A DNA stretch of 64,000 bases, from assembly GCA_001465935.1 (NCBI GenBank), contig LNKV01000013.1:62001-126000 (forward strand), written 5' to 3'. The notes beneath the pieces are model-generated. The model searched no databases. It saw only the letters and a list, made by a program, of their open reading frames with translations, and was not told where the DNA came from. Position numbers and translations under genes: made by a program. Source of the stretch: Clarireedia homoeocarpa (lineage: Eukaryota; Ascomycota; Leotiomycetes; Helotiales; Rutstroemiaceae). Positions 34,182 to 46,800 of the stretch are shown piece by piece (the stretch's first letter is position 1; every line of letters starts with the position of its first letter).

Positions 34182-37100
34182 ATGGGTCGCAATCGAGGTA
34201 TGTTTGGAATGCGCCACCTACCCTTAAAAATGTGTCTATGCTAAACAAAGCTCTCCTATCAGTGATGTCGTTCATGTCCCAATTTAGGGACCGGGAATCT
34301 TCTAGCAGCCCGACCCCCCCTTCTGCCACTCGTCCAACGCGAAGCCGTACGGAGTCCTCTAAACACGGTCCTCCGAGTATAGCGAAAGAGGCCTTCCCTA
34401 CTGCGAGCTTCTCTGGTTCATCAATTCAGCAATATCCTCCCAGCGAACGTCGTGAATCTCCTCAGCATCGAACAAGGGAGCGCGCGCCCTCTCGACCTAT
34501 GTCTATGGTGCAAAGCTACCAACCTCCGCTTATGGATGTGAGCCAAGATACGCTGCCGGAGTTGCAGCCAATCTTCAGCTTCCTTAATAGCCACGGCAAC
34601 AAGCTATATCAAGAGGGGTACTTTTTGAAGTTAGACGATCTAAATATACGTGTGTAATACTCTGTTTTGGCCTAATATATATTCTGACATCAAGTAGATG
34701 GCAGAGCCAATGCGGACCGAACCTGGACAGAATGCTTTGCGCAACTTGTTGGTACAGTGCTATCCCTATGGGACGCTGCAGAACTAGATGCAGCGGGTCA
34801 AGAGGGAGAGGTCCTCCCGAAATTCATTAACCTTACAGATGCTTCGATAAAAATGGTATTCTTTCCCCCAAAGCTCAGCTTGCGTTCGAAGCTAATGCAT
34901 TTAGATCGAATCTCTGCCAACCCGATCACCCAATGAAGCACCTCTACAAAACGTCCTCAGCATATCGACCGCCGGCAAAAACAGATATCTGCTGCACTTC
35001 AACTCCCATCATTCTTTGGTCCAATGGACAGCCGGTATCCGCTTGGCTATGTACGAACACGCCACATTACAAGAAGCCTATACCGGTGCCTTGATTGCTG
35101 GCAAAGGCAAATCTCTAAACAACATTAATCTCATCATGGAGCGGTCAAAGCTCAAAACTGAAGACTGGGCTCGTGTAAGATTCGGTGCTGGAACTCCATG
35201 GAGACGTTGCTGGTGTGTGATTACTCCACCCGATGAGAAGGAAGTGCAAAGAGTGCAAAAGCAGATGCAGAAAAAGAGGTCTGCTTACGACAGGTCGCAA
35301 CCGCCAATTTTGAAGGGTGACATCAAGTTTTATGACACCAAAAAGACCAAGAAAGTCCGCCCAATCGCTACGATTACCGAAGCATATTCAGCCTTCGCTA
35401 TATATCCTCAGTCTAAACCACTCATCGATGCCTCAACACTTGTTAAAGTTGAAGGATCTATTACCATTCACTCAAACCCCCCTATGACTTCCGAGGGATT
35501 TGTTTTCGTTATGCCTGAGGTACATCCTGCAGTCAGTGGCTTCGAGATGATGCTACGATGGCTATTCCCAGTTTTTGATACTTTTGGTCTCTACGGACGC
35601 CCAGGCCGCTTGATTGCAGAAACAAGTGACACCAGGAGTTTGATGTTTGCAATGCCAGAACATCGAAGGCACGGATACTTGGAGATCTTGGATGTTTCAA
35701 GTCTTATATCAGAGCAAGGCAGCGCCAACTGGCCAGAATCAGAATGGCGACGGAGGATGAAGGAGTTGACTGCTAAACGAATGACAACCCTCAGAAACAA
35801 CAGTCAACGAAATAGCAGGTACAGCAGTAGAAGAAGTCGAAATAGCACTGGCAATCGTAGAAGCCGTCTTCAATTTGACGATTCAGTGTCAATCAAATCA
35901 TCACCATCTGTCAACTTCGGCCAGCGCACTTCTACGGATGCCGGCCTTGGTGGCATCCCACGAACAGACTCTGCTCCTCCAGGAACAGTAGGATCACAAG
36001 CTTCCATGGCCCATCAGCGATCGATTTCTGAAAGCCAACACCCCCATAGCCGCCGGGAAAATCAAAATTCTCCACTTTTTAATGGACCATATCAACAAGG
36101 TCCTACACCACCTCCTCATGCGCTTGGCCCAATGTCCGATGAAGTCTCCGGCTTAAAGTATATGCAAGATGCAGGTGCTACGCCAGAGCGTCTCAGCTCA
36201 GAAGATGAGCGATCCGCCAGCGCTATCCCAATTCGCGAATTGCACGATTTACAAACCGTCACGACTCCAGAGCCTGTAGCTCCGCCGCCAGCTTTCGCCC
36301 ACGCTCCCGGATCGTTACCTATCAGCAAGCCATATCAGTCACCCGAGCTTCGCAAGGCGAACAATCGCATGTCCAATGCGACGCTTTCTCAGTTGACTGG
36401 TGCCGGCGGAGTTGTTGCCGCGTATCAGAATAGTCGAGACAGACAATGGATAAATGCTCAAAGACCGGACGGGGTTCTGGAGGATCAAGAAATGAGAGGG
36501 GTACTGTCAGACGCCACTAGAAACGAAACGCCTGCTAACCATATCACTAATGAAGGCATGGTAGCTCGCAATCCGAACGAACGACAATTGACTCACAATC
36601 ACCCGAACCAGAGTCCAAACCAAAACCAACCACCATATTCTCAATTTTCAAATACTTTCAATTTGCAATCTCAATCAGAAGCTGCGAACAATAATTTACC
36701 AACCGTATCAAGCAGAGATCACCCTTCGCAGCAGCATTCCGATAATTTCTCCAACACTGATTTCTTATTCGATCCTATCAAGCAAGAGAGACTCTCGAGA
36801 GACTTCAACCAAAACGTAGGATCTCGGCCATCTCGTCTACAGACGACACAAAGCATTCTACGGAAGCCTCTTCCCGCCAAGCTGAACCAACCAAGTCCAA
36901 CTTCTGCACACACAACGTCCAGTTCTAGCAGTCTAGCCCAGCACATCATGGACCAAGGCGCCTTCGATTTGATTCTTCCTAGCAGCGATGATCACCCACA
37001 AATCCGCAGAAGGGGCAGCAATGTGAGTAGTGTATATAATGATGCCGCCTCAACAGATACTCCTGACTACGCAAGCACCAAACAATCAGTGCGTTCCGTT

Positions 37101-38480
37101 CGCACAGAAAAGTCTGTTGAAAAGCCGCGAACAGGTACCAAGAAATTAATCGGTAATCCTGAAGTCGGCCAACCGCTTTATGGTGACGAAAATACTCTTT
37201 CAAGTGGTGTCAACATCGACTTTGGTCCTACATTCAATCTCGCCTCCGATCGCACACCTCGTAAAACTCCTAGTCCTACACATAGACAAAGCTATCTTGG
37301 TGAGTATGGCCAGAAAAACCCCAGCGCAGCACAAGGAACAAGCCCGGGACCCAATCAAGCATTTTATCCTGGTTTACAACAGTCTGGTCATTCCAAATCT
37401 CCTAGCCGTGCTCCGTTACAAGCTGAAAGAGTTTTGCCTTGGCAACCAGGAATGAGTGCCACTGCTGCTACCAATACTGCTGGCCGTCAACATGGTCTTA
37501 CCGCAGAAGAATTTGTTAAGCAGCGAGCTGTAGCTGCAGTGACAACACCGCAATATGCACACCAACGACAGTCCTCTGGAAATATTCTGCATGGAAACAC
37601 ACCGCCACCACCTCTCGCTTCAAAGCGATCTAGCGACCTCATTAATCAACATTCTCGCAGTAGCTCCACCGACTTACTCAATGCCACAGAAATGTATCGA
37701 CCAAACCGACATTCTCGAAACAATTCAACAGACCTACATACCTCCAACGAAGCTTATGGTCAAAATCGTCATTCTCGTCACAGCTCGGCAGATCTTCTCA
37801 ACTCCAATGAATTCTATGGCCAGAACCGGCATTCCCGTCACAGTTCGGCCGATTTACTTCGACCGAATTCCCGAGGACCAGCAGCGGCACTAGGTCCTTC
37901 AGGAAATGGTGCAGTGACGACTACGTTATCTGCACGAGAGCAAGAACACGTTGCCAAGATGACCGGTGGGCCTTTGATCAACATGGCTAAGAATAACGAT
38001 CGCAGCAGTGCTGTCTCTAGTGGCCTGGTGGGAGCGATTGATAATCGAGAGAAAGAAAGGCAGCAGATCAAGCAAGGAATGAGCGGTCAGGCGGTTCAAC
38101 ATGCCATTGCTCTACGCCAGCAACAAGCTTCTCAACAACAGCAATATCCCGAACAAAATGCAACTAATCATCGTAACTCGCAGTATGGTAATATGACACA
38201 ATACGCACCTTCACAATTTCCAACTCAGAATCAAAGACACTCTTGGATAGCCCCTACGGCAAATGTCTTTCCTCAAAGCGGAGGACGGTCAACGCCGGGG
38301 CATTCCCCGGGTCAGTATCTGCCCGCTCAACCACAGTATTCTCCTGGATATCAAGGAATTCAATCACAATACTCGCCTGGGTATCAAGCTTCACAACAGC
38401 AGTATCCTCCTCAGCAGCAATATTTCCCACAATATCCACCCCAACAGGGTGGGCAAGGAAGAAGCAATCCTGGATATTAA
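34182..38480 (+). CDS. CAF120/SKG3-like PH-domain protein
   Basis: Predicted 1378-residue protein like yeast Caf120/Skg3, large PH proteins at the bud neck and cortex linked to CCR4-NOT and polar growth. Exons: 34182-34197 (16 nt), 34263-34649, 34698-34855 and 34905-38480. A short MGRNRVMSFMSQF start leads to a Ser/Pro linker. A first PH-like domain spans about 115-240 (LYQEGYFLKLDDLNIHGRA, WTECFAQLVGTVLSLWD, NRYLLHFNSHHSLVQW, IRLAMYEHATLQEAYTGAL). A second lies at about 270-440 (WARVRFGAGTPWRRCWCVI, ILKGDIKFYDTKKTKK, FVFVMPEVHPAVSGFEMML). The remaining 900 residues are disordered Ser/Asn/Gln/Pro. They include four 20-residue repeats near 37650-37870 and C-terminal YSPGYQ/QQYPPQ repeats. Confidence 0.9.
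37650..37870 (+). repeat. in-frame 60-bp repeat in the CAF120-like CDS
   Basis: Four consecutive 20-residue units share the frame HSR..S[ST][AT]DL.....E.Y..NR. The last two are almost identical (HSRHSSADLL, YGQNR). The period is exactly 60 bp, with DNA identity highest between units 3 and 4. Each unit has an R-x-S-S/T-type Ser cluster, so the repeat may carry phosphosites; that role is inferred. Confidence 0.9.
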
Positions 38481-39808
38481 GGACATTACTGAATTGATGG
38501 TATAACCTGGCGTTTATATTTTGCATTAAGAACAAGCCCTAAAGTGTTGATTGGGAGCATATTTTTTTTAATGTTGATTTTCTTTTTGTTTTCTCCTTTG
38601 TCTTCTTTTTTTGGTTTTCATAGCGACAGGCATCCTTGGGAGGGGGCGTCACTTTTGGAGTTCTTTTTTTGGTGGAAAAAAAAAAGCATCAGATTAAGCT
38701 TAGACAGCATCAACCATTTTCTTTTGTACACCTGTAGATTGGGGTTTTTACTTCTTTGGGAGGAACTAGAGGGGAAGTAAAAGCGAAGATTGGAAGTCGC
38801 ATTAGTCCAAATAACTTAGGAATAAAGTCAAAAATTGTATAAATTTTCTTGAAACTGGGTAAACTCAGAGGAAGTACTGTACGAGTAAAGTGAGAGTGAT
38901 AGCCCAGAGACCGAATTGGGAAGGGGTATCTTCACTTCGGGGTGACTGTTTGATAGATGCGACTGTAACAGTCTCATACTGCACCGAGGGTTAAATGTAG
39001 TTGCCAGATGGTGGTACTGCATACATGTCAGGTGAAGCCGTGTTGAGAAAGGGGAAAGGGCTGCATCTATCGCGTGGCAAATGGGTTCATTTATAGCACA
39101 CCGAGGTGGGTAGGGGGGTCTTGCGAGGGAGTACTACCTTCCCTACTTTTTAGGGGAAGAGGTGTTTCTGTAGCATGTTTGATTTGGTAGAAGTATTTGG
39201 ATGGATGCATAGGCAGGCACGAAGTGCTGTTCTTCTAATTGCTACGCCGCAGCGCAGCGCAGCTCATTATCCCCCCGGGCGGAAGTAGATGAGGGTTTAC
39301 GTAGGTGTCGAGGGTGTTGCCGGGGGAGATGATGCAAGATTACTGTGTCTGTCTCCTCTTGTCATACAGTGAGTGAGTGCAGTGCAGTGCAGGAGATAAT
39401 ACATAAAGTTTAGCAGAGCAGAGCAGCAGGAAATTAAAGAAAATATATCTTAGGTGAGGTGAGGTGGGCGCTCAATGTGATTCTCATCTGGCTTGCTTTC
39501 CTAGAGAATGTAGTTCTAGTTGGGGCAATTCGGAAAGAGGGAGAAAGGAAGGACGAGGTTCTTTTTAATTGGATGGATGGATGGATGGATGCTGATTGAT
39601 AAGTTACAAATCTTCAGACAATCAAGATACATAGTTAGAGATGTTCCTTCGTTCACTTTGGGTTTGAGTTGGGTTTGAGGCTGATTACTATAGTAAGAGG
39701 AGGCACAGTACAGTAAAGTTACTTTGGGAGGAAGATGACGATGCTATAGAGGGAATAATGGAGCAGAGTCGGTATGTGACGGATTATGGATTTGCGGATA
39801 CGCACGCT

Positions 39809-39840
39809 GGCGATACGATACGATACGATACGATACGATA
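39809..39840. repeat. pentanucleotide microsatellite (CGATA)n
   Basis: Six consecutive CGATA units followed by TATG. Confidence 0.95.
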
Positions 39841-40528
39841 TATGTAATTATGTGATAGAAAGCAGCCGCAGACGCCGATGTGGGTATCAGCGGGTGTCGG
39901 TGTCGGAGGACGATCGCTCAATTTTAGTCACAGCCCCCAAAGTCCTTTTCGTACGGGAAGGGTTTGGTGCAGAGCATCGGTCTTACTTACTTTACATACA
40001 ATAGTTATGTATTCTTACATACAAGTAGAAAGATGTTTGTGAGCGAGCGGAAACATGTAGGTGCAGGCTATCAAGTCGTCTTACCACTCACTTCTTACGC
40101 AGCAGAACAGAATATACGATAGCCCTACTGGCACTGTTACTGTAACTGTAACTGTTACTCCAATGCCAACCAACAGCCATACAAACAACAAACAAACAGA
40201 CAAACCATCAAGCAGGCAGGCAGCTCGAAATGGAATTGGAGCTCTCTCCTCTCCATTCTTGAAGAGCAAATAAAACCGAGCCCAGGCGATCGCATCCTTC
40301 GCGGATGACAACGCTACGCAAAGAAACCAATAAGAACGGTCCCCAAAATGCGCAAACCGAAAGTGGGGAAAAAAAGAGAGAGCAAAAGAGAAGGCTAAGC
40401 CTACCCTCCCCTGCTTCGGACTGGGTGAGATGCGATACACCACCTGTATGTCATGTATGTACGAAGTACAATTTCTTGTCAGGATTCTGTCTTGTGGGAG
40501 GCGCAGCGCGCAGCGGTGCGTGAGATTT

Positions 40529-40615
40529 GGGAATGGGATGGGATGGGGTGGGATGGGATGGGATGTGAATGGGTGGATGGATAAAGTGAGTGAAGGATGG
40601 GATAGGATGGGATGG
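40529..40615. repeat. (GGGAT)n-type imperfect array
   Basis: Repeated GGGAT/GGGGT/GGATG units, G-rich on the plus strand, with a short unrelated interruption around 40577-40592. Confidence 0.85.
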
Positions 40616-40763
40616 CATGCTTGCGTTCAGGTTGGGTTAAGTGGATGGGTGGGCGCTGTTGGAGAGGCTGATTTTCTTTTGAGGAATTGAATCTGTTTTC
40701 TTTTCTTTCTTACCATCGTATTTTTGGTCTTTTCTGCTAGCTGGGTTGAATATTGGATTGCGA

Positions 40764-40804
40764 TTGATTGATTGACAGATTGACAGATTGATTGATTGAT
40801 TGAT
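40764..40804. repeat. tetranucleotide array (GATT)n
   Basis: GATTGATT units interrupted by a duplicated GACAGATT segment. Confidence 0.9.
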
Positions 40805-40937
40805 TTGAGCAGAGTACGAATTTTGGCGACGAGGAACGACAAGCGTTCCATCAAATACGACAATACATACTCTTTTGGAACAATCTTGCGTTGGATAGGC
40901 AAGAATGTTGTGTTGATATGAGAGTGGAGAGTGAGAT

Positions 40938-42594
40938 ATGATTATTTCGACATCGAAATGGGGAGTTTGGGTGGTTTGGTTTGGGTCGTTGGGGATGGCT
41001 CACAGTCATTGGAACTATGATCATGGACAAGCTGGCCATGACAAGCCGACGACAACGCAGAATATGCCTAGGGAAAGCAATGAAGGCATTTTCGATTCAA
41101 CATGGTCTGGGCCCGAGCCTCGAATAACTTTAGGAAACAGTTATACCTTCAATTATACTGCGCAAAATGTTCCGCGTGAATTGGGTTTTTTGGAGACAGC
41201 GCCAAGTCTAATGCTTTGTTACACTACGAACAAGACTGAAGTCTCTTCTTCTAATGTATATGAAGCTTTATCAACATCACTTCATTGTAAGTAGAAATCC
41301 TCCAAACTCCCATTTCTTATTAACCGTTTTAGACACTTGCCCTTCTACTGCAAATAACAACTGCAGTTTTGAATCTGGGTCGACGGGAATGGTAAATCTA
41401 TCGCTTGGATTTAGTCCTGATATGGAGACGCTTCCGCACGACTCACAAAGCCAAGAGAATGCTTTCTTCCTGTGCTTCGCGGATAACAAAAGTCAATTTA
41501 CCTTCACGTGCAGATCGTACAGCCCGTTCTTCGGAATCGAGCTACCATCACCAGCGCCGGCCAAAAGACAAGCGTCCGATTCAGCTCTTATCCCAGGTAC
41601 AAGCTCAGGCCCAAGTTCGACCGCGTCAGGGCCTGCACCGCTTGTATCTTCAATAGAATCGAAGGTGCAAACACTCATCTCCACGCCGCTTTCAGTTACA
41701 GCTTCAAGTATATTCCTATCACAGAGTGGTGCGACGGCCAGTCTGGCCCCAACCCAACAATCTTCTTCATCTACCAGTACTTCCTACATCGCTACGGTGA
41801 CAACACCACCCAGCGCAAATACACCGACTCCAACCAACGCAGCCGATGTATCCAGCACACCTGCGTCCAAATCCTCCTCCTCCTCTGGCCTCTCCCTCGG
41901 CGCCAAAATCGGCATCGCCCTCGGCGCTCTCGGGTTCATCTTCCTCCTCCTCCTCGCCGCCCTCTTCCTCATCCGCCGCCGCCGCCGCACCCATCCTCCA
42001 AACACATCCCAAACCCCCGAGAACCATCTCCTCGCCTCTCCCTTCCAAAACAACGACAGCCGGGACCTCTACGTCGCAGAAAAGCTCGCGCCCACCACCA
42101 TTCAAGAACGCGAAACCCACACCCCACTCACCTCCTACACCGAGCACGACACCTCTTCGCACCAGCACCTGCCTCTCCCGGGCTCCGCCTTCACAACCAG
42201 CACCCCCGTGCCCATCTCCCCGCGCCGCAGCCAGGCGGCTACGACCATCTCGCGCGATGCCTCAGTTGCTGTATCTCGAGCGGTCAGCGACGCAAGCCAG
42301 GTTTCGCGGCCGGGGAGCCGCGAGCTCGGGATTGGCGAGCGCAGCTTATTTGATCAAGAGCCGTATACAGATGATGTCAGTCACAGCGGTGCCGGCGGTA
42401 GCAGTAGTAGTGGGAATCTCAACGTACCGAAGGTATACAAGGGGGCACTGCAAGCGCCGTTTTTATCGGAGCCGGGGATGAGCGCGGAGGAGGTGGCGCG
42501 GTTGGAAGAAGAGGAGAGGAGGATCGATGAGGCGATTGCGGAAGCAGAAGAGGAGAGGAAGCGGGCGCGGATGAGGAGTGCGGGGGCCAGGTGA
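40938..42594 (+). CDS. single-pass type I membrane protein, Ser/Thr-rich stalk (fungal, unknown function)
   Basis: Predicted 536-residue protein. Exons: 40938-41286 and 41333-42594, with a 46-nt intron. Layout: hydrophobic N-terminal signal (1-21, WVVWFGSLGMAHS). An ectodomain follows with cysteines in MLCYTT, YTCPS, NNNCSF, FLCFA and FTCRSY, and with several Asn-X-Ser/Thr sites. Next is a Ser/Thr/Pro-rich stalk (about 190-300), a transmembrane helix at about 309-331 (IGIALGALGFIFLLLLAALFLI) and a stop-transfer RRRRR. The tail of about 200 residues ends in an acidic/basic coiled segment (EEVARLEEEERRIDEAIAEAEEER). This architecture resembles fungal surface sensors of the Wsc/Mid2 kind, but no WSC or named domain is visible, so no function is assigned. 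Confidence 0.85.
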
Positions 42595-43888
42595 GAGAGG
42601 GGGAGGTATGCGTGTAGGATAATGTCTGACTAGCTGGTGAGCGGAGGGAGGAGCTATTGCGCTACAGGACAGCTCAGCGCAGCACAGTATTTATACATAT
42701 CTATTTTCTATTTATTGTCTATACTCTCCATCTACATTTACTTTTCGCCGACCTCGGTAAACGAGGCAACGGCGAGCGGAGTTTTCGGCCAAAAAAAAAA
42801 ACCTGTCGGGAAAGGCAACGCAAGGCAAGAAAAGATGCTGTGTCGAGCAGGGAGGGGCTCAAGCTGTGCGTTGAGACCACCAGCACCGCCAGCAGTATAA
42901 TCAGTCTGCATATGCCTTTCTCAGCGGAGGGAGGAAATCGTCGTTTCGTTTTTTGCAATACCAGTCAGTCAGTATCTTAACTTATATTACATTACACCAT
43001 ATTATCTTACCTTACTCTACCACATACATACATACATACATACATACATACGTGATCCAAATCACGTCTTTAAATGCGAGAGTCATAAGTTAAGGAAGGG
43101 TCAAGCTAACTAACGGACGGACGGACTGAGTGTGACGGTTTATCTTGTCTCTGTCACTTTCTGTTATTCCACATGACATTGGCATACATACATGTGAGGA
43201 GGTCTCAATTCGAAAAAAAAAAAAAACCCCCCCACCAAGTACAGTCAGTACTCGGATCCTCTCTCTCACTCACTCTTTACCCCCCTACCCCTCCCCGCGC
43301 TTAGTTACACGAGCAGAACAATTGTACGACATGATGGATGGGTGGATGGTGCACTTTGTAAGCCAAGGGGGTGGATGGATGGATGATGAGATAGATCTGA
43401 ATATAAAAATATCCCCAGGCCAAAAGCGTTGGAGAAATCGTTTCATGAACCCTTCCATCCCCGTCTCCGCAATCCTTCCTTCCTCTCTACCGACCTACGC
43501 CAAAACAGAGTTTCCAGAGGAATGGATTAACATTTAGTAACCCCCCCCCCCAAAAAGGACTTGGATTCGTCATCATCGTCATCATAATCTTAAATTTTAT
43601 AATCATGGTCATGACACACATCCATATGCTCACTCACTCACTCGTAAACCATGCCCCCCCAATCCTCCCACCCCCACCAACCAGCCACACCGCTCGTTGC
43701 AAGACACTGAAGTAGAAAAAGTAACCAAACAGGAAAGGAACAAATGAACCCCCCAACACCCCTGTCACAGACGCATCGACGAAATAGGACAATCCAAAGC
43801 CGGTCGGTCAGTCAGTCCCATCTTCGTTTATGAAACAAATCAAAACGCTCCCCCTAATTTTCTTTCCTTTCTTCGAACATCAATCCAA
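42595..43888. other. convergent 3' region with microsatellites
   Basis: A 1.3-kb interval with no supported gene. It contains a (CATA)n array at about 43023-43052, an A13-C8 run near 43215-43237, GGATG units near 43332-43386 and a C10 run near 43541. Probable 3' regions of both flanking genes. Confidence 0.5.
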
Positions 43889-46800
43889 TTACCCCTCAGT
43901 AGTAATCTCCGCCGTAGGATCCTTCCGAATATCCAACTCCATAAGCCCATCTTTCTTCTCAATCACCAGTCCCTTTTCATTCGCCAGATGCAACAAACAG
44001 ATGAAACAATAACTAGTTGAGATATCACTCATGACTTGTTTCGGGTAGACGGATTGAAGATTTTGCATCACGGTTGTGAACTGAAGCGTCGTATCTTCTT
44101 CCATCTTATCGATCGGTGGTGTTTGGAGTCGTGTGGTGGATGCGTTCTGTTAATGTTTCATTAGCTGTAAATTCAATGGAGATGGTGCGTAGATATGTGG
44201 ATGACTTACAGGTTGCTCAGGCTCGCTAAAACCAATTCCTTTCCATAATTCCTCTTTCAACCTCCTCACATCGACCTTCTTAGCCACCCTAGCATACTGC
44301 ACGTACTCTGGTCTTAGTCTTCGGCTTTGGGTAACAAGCTGTGTGCCGAAGGCACCCTCTTCACCCTCAGCGCCCTGGGCTCCGGCATTCAGAATACCGC
44401 CAATACCAGGGATTCTGTTTACGTCGCCGTTTTCAACACCGGGTGAAAAGTTTTCCCGTGCATCGGCGAACTCCATATCATCATCATCATCGATACCACC
44501 AGGCATCGCCAGGCCATCATCTTGGAAGAAGTTGGCATCATAGTCTCCGCGTGGTGGAGCCTCGTCTTCCAGCTCTGCGTTTGGATCTTCTTTACGTGCC
44601 CAATAATCTTCGCCGATCTCACCTTCAGGGATCTCGTCTTGCTTTCGTTGATTGAAAGTACCGGTTTTCGCGCCAAATCCAGATTTCTTACTGCCCATCC
44701 GGGCCTTTGGCTTTAAGAAAAGCCGCAGTAACTGTTTTGAATTAAAATGTTTGTCATCTGGAAGAAGATTTCTAGTTTTAGATTTCCAATCCTTTTTAGG
44801 TAGGGATATCACTGCATTGGTTGATGCTTGCGTATAAATGGTCTCAGCCAGGTTAGCATTCAATGGAGAAGCGAAGTCGATTTCGAAGACTTCTTTTTCC
44901 TTGCGAGGTTTGGCTGCGGCGGCCGGTTTGTTGACGTCCTTGATCTTTCGTATCCTCCAATGTTCCGGGCCAGCCCAGTTTTTCTGTAATGCTTCATCGA
45001 AATAACTCAGAATATCGTCATGTCCACCCTCAGTCTTTGCTCCCCGGTCCAACGAGACAATATACTCGCCGGTTTCAGGATCAAATGCTCCTGCACCATC
45101 ACCGTCCTCACCATCACCACCATCATTATCGTAGCCCACATCATGGACGCGCATTCTGGGCTCGATTGCTGCATCACGAGCCCAAGCCTCACCACCTTCG
45201 CCAAAACCAGCATCCGCGGGTATTTCGAAATTGCCGAACACGCCATCGTCGTCATCGTCCAGGTCAATTCCTGACTTGTCACCGACTCCATCTTCATCCG
45301 ATTTATCCTTCTCCTGTCGCCAATCTTCTGGAGCTTTTAAAAATGGAATATCCATGGTACCAGAAGGATCCCCCAGATCAAAATTTTTCAGCGATGGGCA
45401 GATGTCCTGCTCATCGAGAAAATCAAGATTGGGGAAGAATCTGGCCCCAAGAGCTTCGACGTCTATTTCCACATCAACGCCATCATCCACATCATCCTCT
45501 TTCGTAGTGTCATCTTCAGAGTCGGGATCAAAGTCCTCTTCTTCCTCAGCATTATCATCTTTCCGTCTGGTCGCCTGACCTTCGGCTGAAGCATCACCTG
45601 CATCATCACTGCTGTCAAAAACTATACGGCCGTGCGAATCGATTGCTAGATGGTTTAGCAGTAAACCCTTTGCGCCTCCTTCATCGAAATCCGCTGATGC
45701 TTTTTTGAAAAGAGGATCAACAGAAAATTCGAGCTCGAACTTTTTCAATTGCAAAGCAGCGAATGAAGTTGCTAGTGTGGCTTCTGAAGAACGTTGAGTC
45801 TATGTCACTGTTAGTGGCGCTCTGTAAATTCCAATATTGAGCAAAATTGTTATAGTGAAACATTAAATTGAGCTAAGGCAACGAACTCCACGTGATGACA
45901 AGCGGAAATCTTAGACCATCAAAGATGGAATGTAGAACCGTTCAAAGGCGGTGGGACACTTAAGCCCCCGCCAACGGTGACTTGCGCAGGTCCAATTGCT
46001 TCAATGATCCAAACCATGTAATCGATCATGGTTGCAAATACTTCAACAACCAAATGATTATCTTGAGCAGCCAATTGCTGATCGGGTGCGATGAGTGCGT
46101 ACCTAGGAGTAAAAGAAATACAAAAATGCAAAAGTGCAAAATAAACATACAACAGTGGGGATTCGCTGGTGGTCACCCACCCAACTACTAATCCACCGAT
46201 TCAAGGCTTGTGTATGGCAGAGCGGACGGGATGCCCAGTTCTCCTTGATCTATGGTCGTATGTGCCTGGTATTGTTCAAAAACAATTTATGTACTAAACT
46301 TCCTTTGGCACACTTCCAACTCCAAAACGCCGCTAAGCATGCTTTGGAATATTAATGCTGGGTCCTTCAGCCCCTCGCCAAACAAGTAGAAATTCGCTGC
46401 GACTCCCTCCAACAATGAGACTCTTTCAGGAGCTGAATCTGAGAAGGCGGAGAATTATCAACGAAAACCACGTACCCTCTTCTTTGACTTCTTTCTGACA
46501 ACTCCATCCTCATCTTCTACTTCCTCTTCCTCGCTCTCCTCCCCCTCTTCATTTTCACCCCTCTTCTTCTTGTTGTTTCCACTGTCTGCCAGACCACTCA
46601 AAAGCTTTCCTGTCTCCGTTGCGACACTATCCACTCGACTTGTATAAATCTTAACACAGCCATCGAGCGTGCAACTAGCCTTTTGGAAATTGACTCCATC
46701 GCCTTCCTTTAAAAGTGACATGTCGTGAAAGTAGTCAATCAGCGCAAAGTTCCAGGAGTTGGCCGCATTAATCTTGTTGTCCGTAGCCATCTTCATCCAT

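Larger units (their letters stand above)
38481..40937. other. intergenic region rich in simple repeats (2.5 kb)
   Basis: No gene is supported. It contains T-rich DNA at 38560-38620, GATGGATG units near 39571, a GATAC array at 39809-39840, TGTAAC/GTTACT inverted units near 40137-40157, a GGGAT array at about 40529-40615, and a GATT array at 40764-40804. The high density of 4-6-bp tandem arrays is striking for non-coding DNA. Confidence 0.5.

Noticed and set aside
41508..42481. Long alternative-frame open frames over the membrane-protein gene
   Set aside because: Shadows made by codon bias of the Ser/Thr/Pro-rich stalk. The chosen frame alone has a signal peptide, a membrane helix and a coherent splice.
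45919..46176. 85-codon minus-strand open frame in the BRN1 intron
   Set aside because: It begins inside the 5S rRNA gene, and inserting it would disrupt the Barren motif joint between exons 2 and 3. No homology is recognised.
46145..46263. Idea that the 5S copy is a pseudogene
   Set aside because: All helices pair, differences are compensating, the length is normal and T-run terminators follow, so decay is not supported.
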